From the NCBI GenBank assembly GCA_016291905.1, contig JAEEZS010000023.1, positions 1-64,000 on the forward strand: a stretch of DNA of 64,000 bases, given 5' to 3'. Every line of letters starts with the position of its first letter. Position 1 is the stretch's first letter. This document shows positions 57,918 through 64,000 of this stretch, piece after piece. The position numbers and the translations under genes are program-made. The notes under the pieces were generated by a model. The model was not told the origin of the DNA. It was given only the letters and a program-made list of their open reading frames with translations, and did not search any database. Source of the DNA: Bacteroidaceae bacterium (GTDB lineage Bacteria > Bacteroidota > Bacteroidia > Bacteroidales > Bacteroidaceae).

Positions 57918-60208
57918 TGTTTTGTTTTTGTAAAAGTTAAACCATCGTTTTTCTTGATGAGGCCAGCACGTTTCCACTTGTAGATGACAACCCTCGGTGG
58001 CGTGGTATGGCATCGTTTTTGTAGTTGGGCGATGAGTTCGCCCAATGAGAAGGTATCGGGCAGCGACTGGAGAAGTCCTTCGCGCTGGGGCTGCTTGCTT
58101 TGCTGCGGGATTTCATTAAGCATCTGGCCGAAGGTGCTAACACTTTGCGCGGCATCCTGCTCGGCAAACCATTCGCAGAAGGCGGCAATCTTGGCCAACG
58201 TTTTCGGCGTGAGCGACTTGGGGGCGTACATGCCCACGCACACCATGCCCAGGCGGAACGCCTTGACGGCCGAGCGGCGACGGAAGACGTCGAACGCTAC
58301 GTCGTTGTTCTTCAACGCCTCGATTCTTGTCTTCTCCAGCCAGTGGTCAATGATGTCGCGGATGGGCTGCATCTTCGTGTCGATGTTCACCTCGGGCTGT
58401 ACGGTGTACTCGTCGCTCTGGGCGTTCTTGCGGCGGTAGGTCATGGCCTCAAAGCGGTTCAGCACCTTCGTTATTTCCTCCATCTGCTTGTCCGTGAGCG
58501 GCTGGAAGTGAGGGATGGGGGCGAACTCCTGATTCCTCAACTCCGCAAAGGCGCAGCGGCTGACAAGGCCGTTCTCGGCATCGTTGAAGAAGCGGTAAAG
58601 TTGCTTGGGAGTTCCGAGCATGAGAATGTTGTAGTACAACTTCACACTTCCCGTAAAGGTGTCCACGCTGAGATAGTCTTGGCCATACTCGGCGTTATCA
58701 AACGCCTGGCGGTAGAGGTCGGACTTCTGGGCATACGAGCCGCCAGCGTTGGACTTCGTGAGCGTGTCGATTTCCTCCACGAACGAGAGCTGATGCAGCC
58801 CGCCGGCATCCTCCTGACGCTGCAGCAGGCGGGGTACGCTGATGACGGCCTGCACGAGGCGGTAGGGCGCGTGGGGGTCTTCGGGGAGCGTCTCGCTGTT
58901 TTTCTTCAGGCGCAGCTCAATTTTATACTGCTTTTCCTTGAGGATGCTGATCTCGTCGTGGCGGCGCAGGTCGGTGGTGAGGGTGGCCACGATGTCGCGT
59001 GCGAATGATTTGCCGGCACTCTGCGGGGCGAAGATTACCGAGAGAAACGAGGTGGTGTGTTCGCGGCCGTCGAGGTAATGGGCGCGGAGGCGGGTGGCGA
59101 GTGTGCCCAGCACAGGCAGCAGCGCCACGATGGTGGGATAGACGAAGTCTGGCGGGCAGTTCTTGCAGAACTCGCGGAACACCGGGGGCAGCCAAGGGAG
59201 TTTCGCAGGCATTTCCTCGTCCTCCATGTCGGCAAAGTCCAATTCAGGTGCAGGCTCGGCCTTCTTCTCCACCACGATGACGCTCGTGTCCACAAGGAAT
59301 CTGTAGAAAGTGTAGGGTATTTGTGTACCCATAGCGCGGCGCGCGGCATGCTCTGCCTCCTTCTCACGTTCGGCGATGCCGAGGCCGAAGTCGGGCAGTT
59401 GTGCAAGCAGCACCCCGATGTCGCCGTCGGTGATGTAGCGGAACATGTTGCACAGTTTGTAGTAGTAGGTGTGGCGCTCACCCTGCTGCGGCTCGCCATG
59501 CTTCTCCACCCATTTGGCAGCGATGTCGCTGATGAGATGATCGCGATACTTGAAGGAGCGTTGTTCCTCGGTGAACGTGCGTTGCTGTGTAACTTGTTGT
59601 CCTGTTGACTTGTTGGCTTGTTGACCTCCATCAAAGGTCGGCAGGATGTTAATGGGTTCTTCCTCCCACAGCCCTACGGGGTCGAGGTAGTCGTATGCCG
59701 CAAGGGGCACGGCAAACGAGCCTCGGGCGAAGTCCTTGCACGTCTCGTCGTAGGTCATGATGCCCAGCTGCGCCGTCAGCCAGCGCTGGCAGCCCTCGAG
59801 CGTCGTCACCCCCTGCGGGCACTTGGCAATGAAGTGGAAACCATGTTGGCTGGGGGTGAGGTGGATGGCCACGATGCCCAGCTGTTTGGCGTTTTGGATG
59901 GCGGGGGCGATGACGTTCTGGCGGAAGTCGTCCATATTCTCCACCTTGTCCACATCCAGCATGAACAAGCCCGAGGGGATGGCGTTGGCGTTGCTGCGGC
60001 GATGGTCCTTGAACGATGCCTGCCACGTGATGAAGGGCAGTTGGCGTTTCAGCTGGCCGAGGCGCTCCTTGTCGCCCTGCCCCGCAGCCTCCTGGCACCC
60101 GCGCCAGATACGGGCCACCTTGTCGCCGTCCGTGGTGTTGTAGAACACGTCGCGGGTGCACGGGTAGCCCGTGGTTTCGGTCAGTCGGTCGAAGATGTCA
60201 AAGTTCAT
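57914..60208 (-). CDS. VirE_N and DUF3987 protein (P-loop ATPase, primase/helicase-like)
   Basis: The 764-residue protein has an N-terminal VirE_N / BT4734-like domain (about 40-190, with SGLFMLDVDKVENMDDFR and HFIAKCPQGV typical of primase-like folds) and a DUF3987 domain (about 310-700) containing a P-loop APQSAGKSFARD near 395 and an acidic VEEIDTLTKSNAG segment near 475 that may be Walker B/arginine-finger region. This architecture is widespread in Bacteroides mobile islands and resembles phage/plasmid replication proteins. It overlaps the upstream gene by 11 bp and the downstream one by 4 bp. Confidence 0.88.
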   Translation of the reverse strand: MNFDIFDRLTETTGYPCTRDVFYNTTDGDKVARIWRGCQEAAGQGDKERLGQLKRQLPFITWQASFKDHRRSNANAIPSGLFMLDVDKVENMDDFRQNVIAPAIQNAKQLGIVAIHLTPSQHGFHFIAKCPQGVTTLEGCQRWLTAQLGIMTYDETCKDFARGSFAVPLAAYDYLDPVGLWEEEPINILPTFDGGQQANKSTGQQVTQQRTFTEEQRSFKYRDHLISDIAAKWVEKHGEPQQGERHTYYYKLCNMFRYITDGDIGVLLAQLPDFGLGIAEREKEAEHAARRAMGTQIPYTFYRFLVDTSVIVVEKKAEPAPELDFADMEDEEMPAKLPWLPPVFREFCKNCPPDFVYPTIVALLPVLGTLATRLRAHYLDGREHTTSFLSVIFAPQSAGKSFARDIVATLTTDLRRHDEISILKEKQYKIELRLKKNSETLPEDPHAPYRLVQAVISVPRLLQRQEDAGGLHQLSFVEEIDTLTKSNAGGSYAQKSDLYRQAFDNAEYGQDYLSVDTFTGSVKLYYNILMLGTPKQLYRFFNDAENGLVSRCAFAELRNQEFAPIPHFQPLTDKQMEEITKVLNRFEAMTYRRKNAQSDEYTVQPEVNIDTKMQPIRDIIDHWLEKTRIEALKNNDVAFDVFRRRSAVKAFRLGMVCVGMYAPKSLTPKTLAKIAAFCEWFAEQDAAQSVSTFGQMLNEIPQQSKQPQREGLLQSLPDTFSLGELIAQLQKRCHTTPPRVVIYKWKRAGLIKKNDGLTFTKTKQ

Positions 60209-60500
60209 ACTCTCTGAGTTTGTAAAGGGTTAGTATAAACAGTTCGCGAAGCCGCGTCTCAATCTCACGGGCATCCCCACGCGGCACGAGGATAGCGACC
60301 TTTACTTTCTCGTCGGAACGGTAGGCGGCGAAACGGAAGCTCTCGCCATCCACCTCAAAGACTTTTCGCATGGCGTTCTCTGACTCTCCCTGTCGCTGGT
60401 AGGCGCGGAAGTCAAACTCGCCATACTCGTTCAGGACTGCGCTACCCTTGTAGCGGCGGCCCACTTCAAGCTGTTGTTTCTTACGGATAACTTTTGCCAT
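60198..60500 (-). CDS. Hypothetical basic island protein (100 residues)
   Basis: Not recognised. Predicted alpha/beta protein with a basic N terminus (MAKVIRKKQQLEVGRRYKG) and a C-terminal helix of the kind RLRELFILTLYKLREYEL. Overlaps the VirE_N/DUF3987 start by 11 bp, implying translational coupling. A gap of 117 bp separates it from the next upstream gene. Confidence 0.75.
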   Translation of the reverse strand: MAKVIRKKQQLEVGRRYKGSAVLNEYGEFDFRAYQRQGESENAMRKVFEVDGESFRFAAYRSDEKVKVAILVPRGDAREIETRLRELFILTLYKLREYEL

Positions 60501-60617
60501 ATCTCTGTTGCTTTACGATTGTCGCTGCAAAGATAGGTACATAAAAAAAGCGCCTGAAATAGCTTCAGACGCCTATGAAGGTATTTATGAAGGTTATGAA
60601 GGTTTTTATGAAGGTTT

Positions 60618-61064
60618 CTATGTTTCGGGGGTGTCCGTCATAGTTTCTTCCATGCTTTTCCTGAACTCTTTTATCAGAATCAGCGCCCTCTCTTTCGCCC
60701 CGTTGTCCTTCCATCTTTCGATGGGGAGTTTCATGTAGGGGTTGTTTTGCATGGCGGCAGCCAACGTCCCCGTGGGGCAGTTTACGCCCTGCTCCTGCAG
60801 TTGCCTTTCAAACTGGCTCATGTTGCTGCCCATGTCGAAACAGTCGCGGCAGACACAGAACACGACGGCCAGCGCTGCATTGCCCCACATGAATGCCTGG
60901 CACTTGCCCACGGCCTTTGCCACCATGGCCATGTCCACCGCTTCCTCGCCGTCGTCCTCCTCGTCCGCGGGCTGTGCCGGCATGCCGTAGTAGTAATTAT
61001 TCTGGGTGGCGCCGGCCTCCACCTCGTTCATTACGCCGTAGTTGTAGAAATTCGTTACGTCCAT
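60618..61064 (-). CDS. Hypothetical island protein with N-terminal NYG/EAG motif
   Basis: Not recognised. The 148-residue protein begins FYNYGVMNEVEAGATQNNYYYG, quoted here as FYNYG and EAGATQNNYYYG, a motif that also ends the preceding gene product. It then has an acidic linker, a helical region with CQAFMWGNAALAVVFCVCRD (four cysteines in total) and a C-terminal helix. The motif resembles repetitive 'NYY/GxxN' tags seen at protein ends; its function is unknown. Confidence 0.75.
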   Translation of the reverse strand: MDVTNFYNYGVMNEVEAGATQNNYYYGMPAQPADEEDDGEEAVDMAMVAKAVGKCQAFMWGNAALAVVFCVCRDCFDMGSNMSQFERQLQEQGVNCPTGTLAAAMQNNPYMKLPIERWKDNGAKERALILIKEFRKSMEETMTDTPET

Positions 61065-61078
61065 CGTTGTCAGTCGTT

Positions 61079-61702
61079 TTAGTAGTTGTTGATAATTGTG
61101 CCGCCTGCCTCGGCGGCGTTGTATGTGCCGTAGTTGTTGAACGTCTTGGCGGTGTCGTCGGTGTGCTGCTGCTGCACTTTGAGGCGTATGTCCTCGCGGA
61201 AGCGGCGCGCCATGTCGCGCTTCAGCATGGGCTCGATAAGCTTGCGGGCATCGTCGCGCTCGCGGGCGTCCTCGCAGGCGGCAATCTGCTCCACCATGGC
61301 GTCGTAGGTCACGCGCCCCGTCCAGCCGTCGTCCAGCCGTGTGCGGAGGGTGTTGTTCTCCATTTCCAGTGTCTTCACGCGGCGGCGCAGCTCACTGAGG
61401 CGGTCGCAGTTCTCCGCCACGTCGTTGCAGTAGGTGGTCACAAACCAGCGGCGCAGGTCGGCGAGCAGCAGCATGGCTTGGCGTTTCGTCAGGTTCAGGA
61501 CGTTCGGCCCCAGTGCGCGCACCCCGCTGCGTGCCAGCTCGTCCATCATGTCGTCCATCAGTCCCAGCAGCGTGTAGCGGTCTGCCAGGTCCATCATCGA
61601 CAGCACCCTCAGGCGCATGTCGTTCATCTGTAGCCCGTTCGTCTTGTGCGCAAAACGGGGCAGCTGCATCTCTGCAGCAATTTTCTCAACTGCTTGTTTC
61701 AT
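61079..61702 (-). CDS. Hypothetical coiled-coil island protein with C-terminal NYG/EAG motif
   Basis: Not recognised. First gene of the leftward operon, 207 residues. A helical N-terminal domain (1-100) with a Trp/Tyr-rich segment (LRRWFVTTYCNDV) is followed by a coiled coil (about 98-120, RLSELRRRVKTLEMENNTLR) and a basic helical region; the last 21 residues contain FNNYGTYNAAEAGGTIINNY. The gene has an ideal promoter 51 bp upstream. 14 bp separate it from the next gene, which starts with the same motif. Confidence 0.78.
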   Translation of the reverse strand: MKQAVEKIAAEMQLPRFAHKTNGLQMNDMRLRVLSMMDLADRYTLLGLMDDMMDELARSGVRALGPNVLNLTKRQAMLLLADLRRWFVTTYCNDVAENCDRLSELRRRVKTLEMENNTLRTRLDDGWTGRVTYDAMVEQIAACEDARERDDARKLIEPMLKRDMARRFREDIRLKVQQQHTDDTAKTFNNYGTYNAAEAGGTIINNY

Positions 61703-61752
61703 AACTTATTACCTTAAAAGATAGTTTGTATGTTCTCGTGCTTTTCCGCGTG

Positions 61753-61784
61753 CAAAGGTAGTTCTAATCCCCCACATCTCCAAA
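61753..61784 (-). promoter_or_regulatory. Bacteroidetes promoter of the island's leftward operon
   Basis: On the minus strand TTTG (61784-61781), 20 bp, TACCTTTG (61760-61753). Confidence 0.88.
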
Positions 61785-61819
61785 CATTTTCCCGCAAAGT
61801 TTTCCACAAATTTTCTCTC

Positions 61820-61882
61820 CGCAGCAGGGCCTTCGTGCGCGATAACAAGACGGGCGTGCGCGATAACAAGGCGGGCGTGGCG
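61820..61882. repeat. Phased word array, GATAACAAGGCGGGCGT, 21-bp period
   Basis: GCGCGATAACAAG starts its GATAACAAG at 61841 and 61862, exactly 21 bp apart; a weaker copy (GCAGCAGGG) is at 61821. The word is the reverse complement of that in the 28847 array. Confidence 0.75.
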
Positions 61883-61904
61883 GGGCGATGCCCTGTCGGA
61901 AAAT

Positions 61905-62100
61905 GTAACCTTGTAACCTGTAACCTTTGTAACCTTTCCTTTCGCGTGTGTACGCACGCGTGGTTATTATATATTGGAAAGTTTTAAGTATTATTTATAA
62001 TATAATATATAATTAATATATTTCCATATATCTTGATATAATAATAACGCGCACACGTGCGAAAGGCGAAAGGTTACAGGTTACAAGGTTACAAGGTTAC
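61905..62100. other. Large imperfect palindrome with AT core between divergent island operons
   Basis: Four GTAACC words (61905, 61913, 61920, 61929) face four GGTTAC words (62072, 62079, 62087, 62095). Inside them, CCTTTCGCGTGTG...GGTTATTAT (61935-61970) is mirrored by ATAATAACGCGCACACGTGCGAAAGG (62041-62066 region). The centre, about 61965-62045, is almost pure A/T. The layout is that of an iteron-plus-unwinding region or a large operator. Confidence 0.82.
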
Positions 62101-62160
62101 ACACCAAAAATCGGGATTTTCAAAAAAAATACGATTTTTTGAAAAAAAAGTGCATAAAAA

Positions 62161-62192
62161 TTTGGTGGATTCAAAAAATATGCGTAATTTTG
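62161..62192 (+). promoter_or_regulatory. Bacteroidetes promoter of the island's rightward operon
   Basis: TTTG (62161-62164), 20 bp, TAATTTTG (62185-62192), ahead of the HU-like gene. Confidence 0.88.
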
Positions 62193-62225
62193 CATCGTGA
62201 ACGTTCAACGAGAGTTGTTAACCCG

Positions 62226-62243
62226 ATTGTCTAACTATCTAAA
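62226..62243 (+). promoter_or_regulatory. 18-nt leader element, copy 1 (HU-like gene)
   Basis: ATTGTCTAACTATCTAAA ends 11 nt before the ATG at 62255. The identical 18-mer ends 11 nt before the smalltalk ATG. The constant spacing supports the chosen starts and suggests a translation-initiation element. Confidence 0.75.
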
Positions 62244-62254
62244 TCTTGTGTGCT

Positions 62255-62671
62255 ATGCCTGTTACTTATCAGATTGTGGGTTGTTCCAACCCCCGCGGCG
62301 CCGAGGGCGTTGACTACGCCACTAACCGCGCCGTGAAGACCGGTGACTACGACTTCAAGTCGCTGTGCGAGGACATTCAGTTTGCCACCACGGCCACCAA
62401 GGCCGACATCGTGGCTGTGCTGACCGCCGCCAAGGAGTTCATCAAGACGCACCTGCTCCAGGGCCAGCGTATCGTGCTGGAGGAGATCGGCGCGCTGCAG
62501 GTGAACCTCAACAGCAAGTGCTTCGCGCAGAGTGTCATCCCGTTGGAGGCTTTCGAGCCTGCGTCGTACATCAAGGGCTGCGGCATCCGCTTCCGTGCCG
62601 ATGCTGACCTTCTCAAGTACGTCCGCACCAACCGTCAGTTGAAGCGCGTGCCCAGCGAGCTTCTCGCCTAA
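62255..62671 (+). CDS. HU-like DNA-binding protein (HU-HIG type)
   Basis: Start chosen at MPVTYQIVGCSNPRG, 11 nt after the 18-nt leader (an ATG 9 nt upstream is possible). The 138-residue protein belongs to the Bacteroidetes HU-related group: an N-terminal extension, helical LCEDIQFATTATKADIVAVL and LLQGQRIVLEEIGALQVNL, then the beta-arm region and a C-terminal extension. Such proteins bind DNA without strong sequence specificity. In Bacteroidales it is regularly followed by a smalltalk gene and a cell-wall amidase or peptidase. Confidence 0.88.
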   Translation: MPVTYQIVGCSNPRGAEGVDYATNRAVKTGDYDFKSLCEDIQFATTATKADIVAVLTAAKEFIKTHLLQGQRIVLEEIGALQVNLNSKCFAQSVIPLEAFEPASYIKGCGIRFRADADLLKYVRTNRQLKRVPSELLA

Positions 62672-62720
62672 ACGGCGGCAGGGAGGGGGCGCTACCATAG
62701 CCCCCGCTCCCTGCTTTTCT

Positions 62721-62738
62721 ATTGTCTAACTATCTAAA
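62721..62738 (+). promoter_or_regulatory. 18-nt leader element, copy 2 (smalltalk gene)
   Basis: Identical to 62226-62243 and also 11 nt before the start codon. A degenerate third form (CTAACGTCTTTAA, 62869-62881) precedes the M15 peptidase start at 62892 at nearly the same distance. Confidence 0.75.
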
Positions 62739-62749
62739 AACGATTTTTT

Positions 62750-62857
62750 ATGTATACCGTAACCGCTAAAATCCCATGGAAAAAGATTATCGAAATAATC
62801 ATCGCCGTGCTGACTGCCATCATCGGCACGCTGAGCGTACAAAGCTGCATTGGCTGA
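62750..62857 (+). CDS. Smalltalk protein (35 residues)
   Basis: Too short for usual gene calling. It encodes a 35-residue peptide with basic WKKIIEIIIAVLTAIIGTLS followed by VQSCIG, matching the Bacteroidales 'smalltalk' family: a single hydrophobic helix ending near a cysteine. Its position between an HU-like gene and a peptidoglycan-active enzyme is the characteristic context. The function is unknown; a small membrane peptide, perhaps holin- or regulator-like, is an inference from hydrophobicity and neighbours. Confidence 0.88.
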   Translation: MYTVTAKIPWKKIIEIIIAVLTAIIGTLSVQSCIG

Positions 62858-62891
62858 TTGCCGTAGTACTAACGTCTTTAATACTCATCGC

Positions 62892-63377
62892 ATGAATGCC
62901 AAGTACTTTTCCCTTCTCGAGTTCACGCGGAGTGTCACCGCCAACATTCGCGGCCTCGATAACACTCCCCCTGCTGATGCTGTGTACAACCTTGAATGGC
63001 TGTGCCGCCGTTTCCTTGACCCCCTGCGTGAGGCCATCGGAGGGCCTGTCATCATCAGCAGTGGCTACCGTTGCCGCGACCTCAATACCGCCGTGGGGGG
63101 CAGCCCCACCTCGTACCACCTCCTCGGCCTTGCCGCCGACTTTCATCCCCTCGACCCCGAGCGGCGCGATGCCGTCATTGCCCTCGTCAAGGAGGCGAAG
63201 GCAGCGGGCGAGGCGTGGAAAGCCCATCCCGACACGTCGGCAGCGCCCGACATGATGTTCAACCAGTTCATCATCTACCCCACGTTCTTCCACGTCGCCG
63301 TCAGCCCCGAGGGCAGCGCCCAGAAGCTGCAAATCCTCCGCTACAACGGCTTCGGACAAGGCTACCAGAAAGACTGA
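62892..63377 (+). CDS. M15-family (VanY/Peptidase_M15_3-like) peptidase
   Basis: Start at MNAKYFSLLEF. The 161-residue protein matches the Peptidase_M15_3 group of D-Ala-D-Ala carboxypeptidase / phage endolysin-like enzymes: SSGYRCRDLN, zinc ligands in SYHLLGLAADF (His and Asp) and FFHVAV (His). It has no signal peptide. It should cleave peptidoglycan stem peptides if it reaches the periplasm, possibly with help of the preceding smalltalk peptide, as a holin-endolysin pair would. That link is inferred. Confidence 0.9.
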   Translation: MNAKYFSLLEFTRSVTANIRGLDNTPPADAVYNLEWLCRRFLDPLREAIGGPVIISSGYRCRDLNTAVGGSPTSYHLLGLAADFHPLDPERRDAVIALVKEAKAAGEAWKAHPDTSAAPDMMFNQFIIYPTFFHVAVSPEGSAQKLQILRYNGFGQGYQKD

Positions 63378-63427
63378 ATATCTTCATCTGCGTTTTCATA
63401 ATAGTTTTAGTTGATTCTCATGTCATG

Positions 63428-63460
63428 AACACTCTGCGCTGTGAAGCGCGGGGTGTTTCC
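63428..63460 (+). terminator. Probable terminator of the island's rightward operon
   Basis: AACACTCTGCGCT and AGCGCGGGGTGTT form a 13-bp stem with two G-T pairs around GTGA, followed by TTT. Confidence 0.65.
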
Positions 63461-63536
63461 AATGGTGTAACATCGAGAGATTTGGTTGATATATCTTTTC
63501 TGTTTTTCAAAATAGAGAATTATTTAACTCTTCTAA

Positions 63537-63568
63537 TTTGCTGGAGAAGAGATGATTAGCTATTTTTG
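63537..63568 (+). promoter_or_regulatory. Bacteroidetes promoter of the zinc-ribbon gene
   Basis: TTTG (63537-63540), 20 bp, TATTTTTG (63561-63568); ATG follows 17 bp later. Confidence 0.85.
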
Positions 63569-63585
63569 CGGCAAAAAACTGAAAA

Positions 63586-64000
63586 ATGGCAAGACGTATT
63601 TCTATTAATAGAACTGGAATCAGTAGATTACAAGACGTAAAAAGTAACGACATTTGGGTGAGTTACACTTGTGTTAATTGTGGAAGAATCAATCAAATCA
63701 ATTTGGGCCAGGAATTGCTAAATGGCAAAATGCTTTCGGAAACAGCTGAATGGGAATGCCCACATTGCGGATATATTCATGCTATTACGTCAGACTTACC
63801 TGATACCTGGGAAAACTGGGATGAAGAATTACGCTCAGCAGATTCATTAGCTTGCTATAGATTTTGGACAAACTTCTTTAATATAGCTGTAGAAAACAAA
63901 GAAGCATATTGGAAGCAGTGTAAAACTTGCGGAAGAATACTTCCTGCTAGTCATTTTAGCTTTCATGCCAAATGGAGTCGGCTAGAAAAGCAGTTAGAAT
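63586..64000 (+). CDS. Zinc-ribbon protein, partial at the window end
   Basis: The first 138 codons run off the window without a stop. The protein has two zinc-ribbon motifs: CVNCG with CPHCG (about 29-69), and CKTCG (about 115) whose partner cysteines should lie beyond the end. The phrase RILPASHFSFHAKWSRLEKQLE (quoted as RILPASHF and WSRLEKQLE) looks like the opening of a longer conserved domain often seen in proteins of defence or restriction islands, but I cannot name it. Codon use is AT-rich, unlike the GC-rich neighbours, so recent horizontal acquisition is likely. Confidence 0.75.
   Translation, partial: MARRISINRTGISRLQDVKSNDIWVSYTCVNCGRINQINLGQELLNGKMLSETAEWECPHCGYIHAITSDLPDTWENWDEELRSADSLACYRFWTNFFNIAVENKEAYWKQCKTCGRILPASHFSFHAKWSRLEKQLE

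Noticed and set aside
61709-61957. 82-codon minus-strand frame at the island centre
   Set aside because: Its sequence (repeated KVT and RLVIAH) is only a translation of the GGTTAC and GATAACAAG repeats.
1-64000. tRNA, rRNA or known riboswitches
   Set aside because: I looked for cloverleaf-like and conserved rRNA strings by eye and saw none; a covariance search would be decisive and was not possible here.

Overview
The window looks like chromosome of a gut- or oral-type Bacteroidales bacterium, probably close to Prevotella/Bacteroides. Evidence: promoters of the Bacteroidetes type (TTTG, about 20 bp, TAnnTTTG), absence of clear Shine-Dalgarno sites, the gene order rseC-rnfBCDGEA, an alanine-rich tail on ribosomal protein S16, DUF4270 and DUF5107 proteins, lipoprotein and glycoside-hydrolase loci, two large secreted proteins with a C-terminal sorting-like tail, and a VirE_N/DUF3987 + HU-like + 'smalltalk' gene island. 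No rRNA, tRNA, insertion sequence or CRISPR array was recognised.

Layout. 1-2.7 kb: an FtsX/MacB-type ABC permease. 2.7-3.5 kb: non-coding, with a 49-bp inverted repeat pair enclosing two phased word arrays. 3.5-10.2 kb (-): the Rnf ion-pumping complex with RseC upstream and galE downstream. 10.5-15 kb (+): tatA, a Tat-signal Gfo/Idh oxidoreductase, two lipoproteins (DUF1080 and a TIM-barrel isomerase) and tatC, which looks like an export-plus-3-keto-sugar module. 15-16.7 kb: non-coding, then a membrane protein and a small winged-helix regulator. 16.7-24.5 kb (-): GH31; a trpB2-cysM operon behind a tryptophan leader-peptide attenuator; a YhhN protein; rpsP; a DUF5009 acyltransferase-like protein. 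24.7-28.7 kb (+): a 1335-residue secreted repeat protein. 28.9-45.3 kb (-): mfd, DUF5107/TPR, sugar transporter, GH16, two GH51 enzymes, DUF4270 lipoprotein and a GT5-like protein. 45.5-48.1 kb (-): a hemerythrin-LuxR regulator, HAD phosphatase and DUF4861. 48.2-57.1 kb: an RsmI-like methylase, a FucI-like isomerase, a 1269-residue secreted protein with a metzincin-like zinc motif, a small membrane protein and DPP IV.

57.2-63.4 kb is an accessory island: six genes leftward (coiled-coil protein, small protein, basic protein, VirE_N/DUF3987 ATPase, OB-fold-like protein, unknown) and three rightward (HU-like protein, 35-residue smalltalk protein, M15 peptidase). The two sides diverge from a 0.5-kb region carrying a large imperfect palindrome with four GGTTAC words per arm, an AT-rich core and one canonical promoter facing each way. 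After the island an AT-rich, probably foreign zinc-ribbon gene runs off the end.

The three observations I rate highest are: (1) a complete tryptophan attenuator (17-residue peptide with three consecutive Trp codons, antiterminator and terminator) before an orphan trpB2; (2) intergenic arrays of different short words, often on alternating strands, that keep the same 21-22 bp period at six places; (3) the divergent island with its origin-like centre and an 18-nt leader repeated at identical distance from two start codons.
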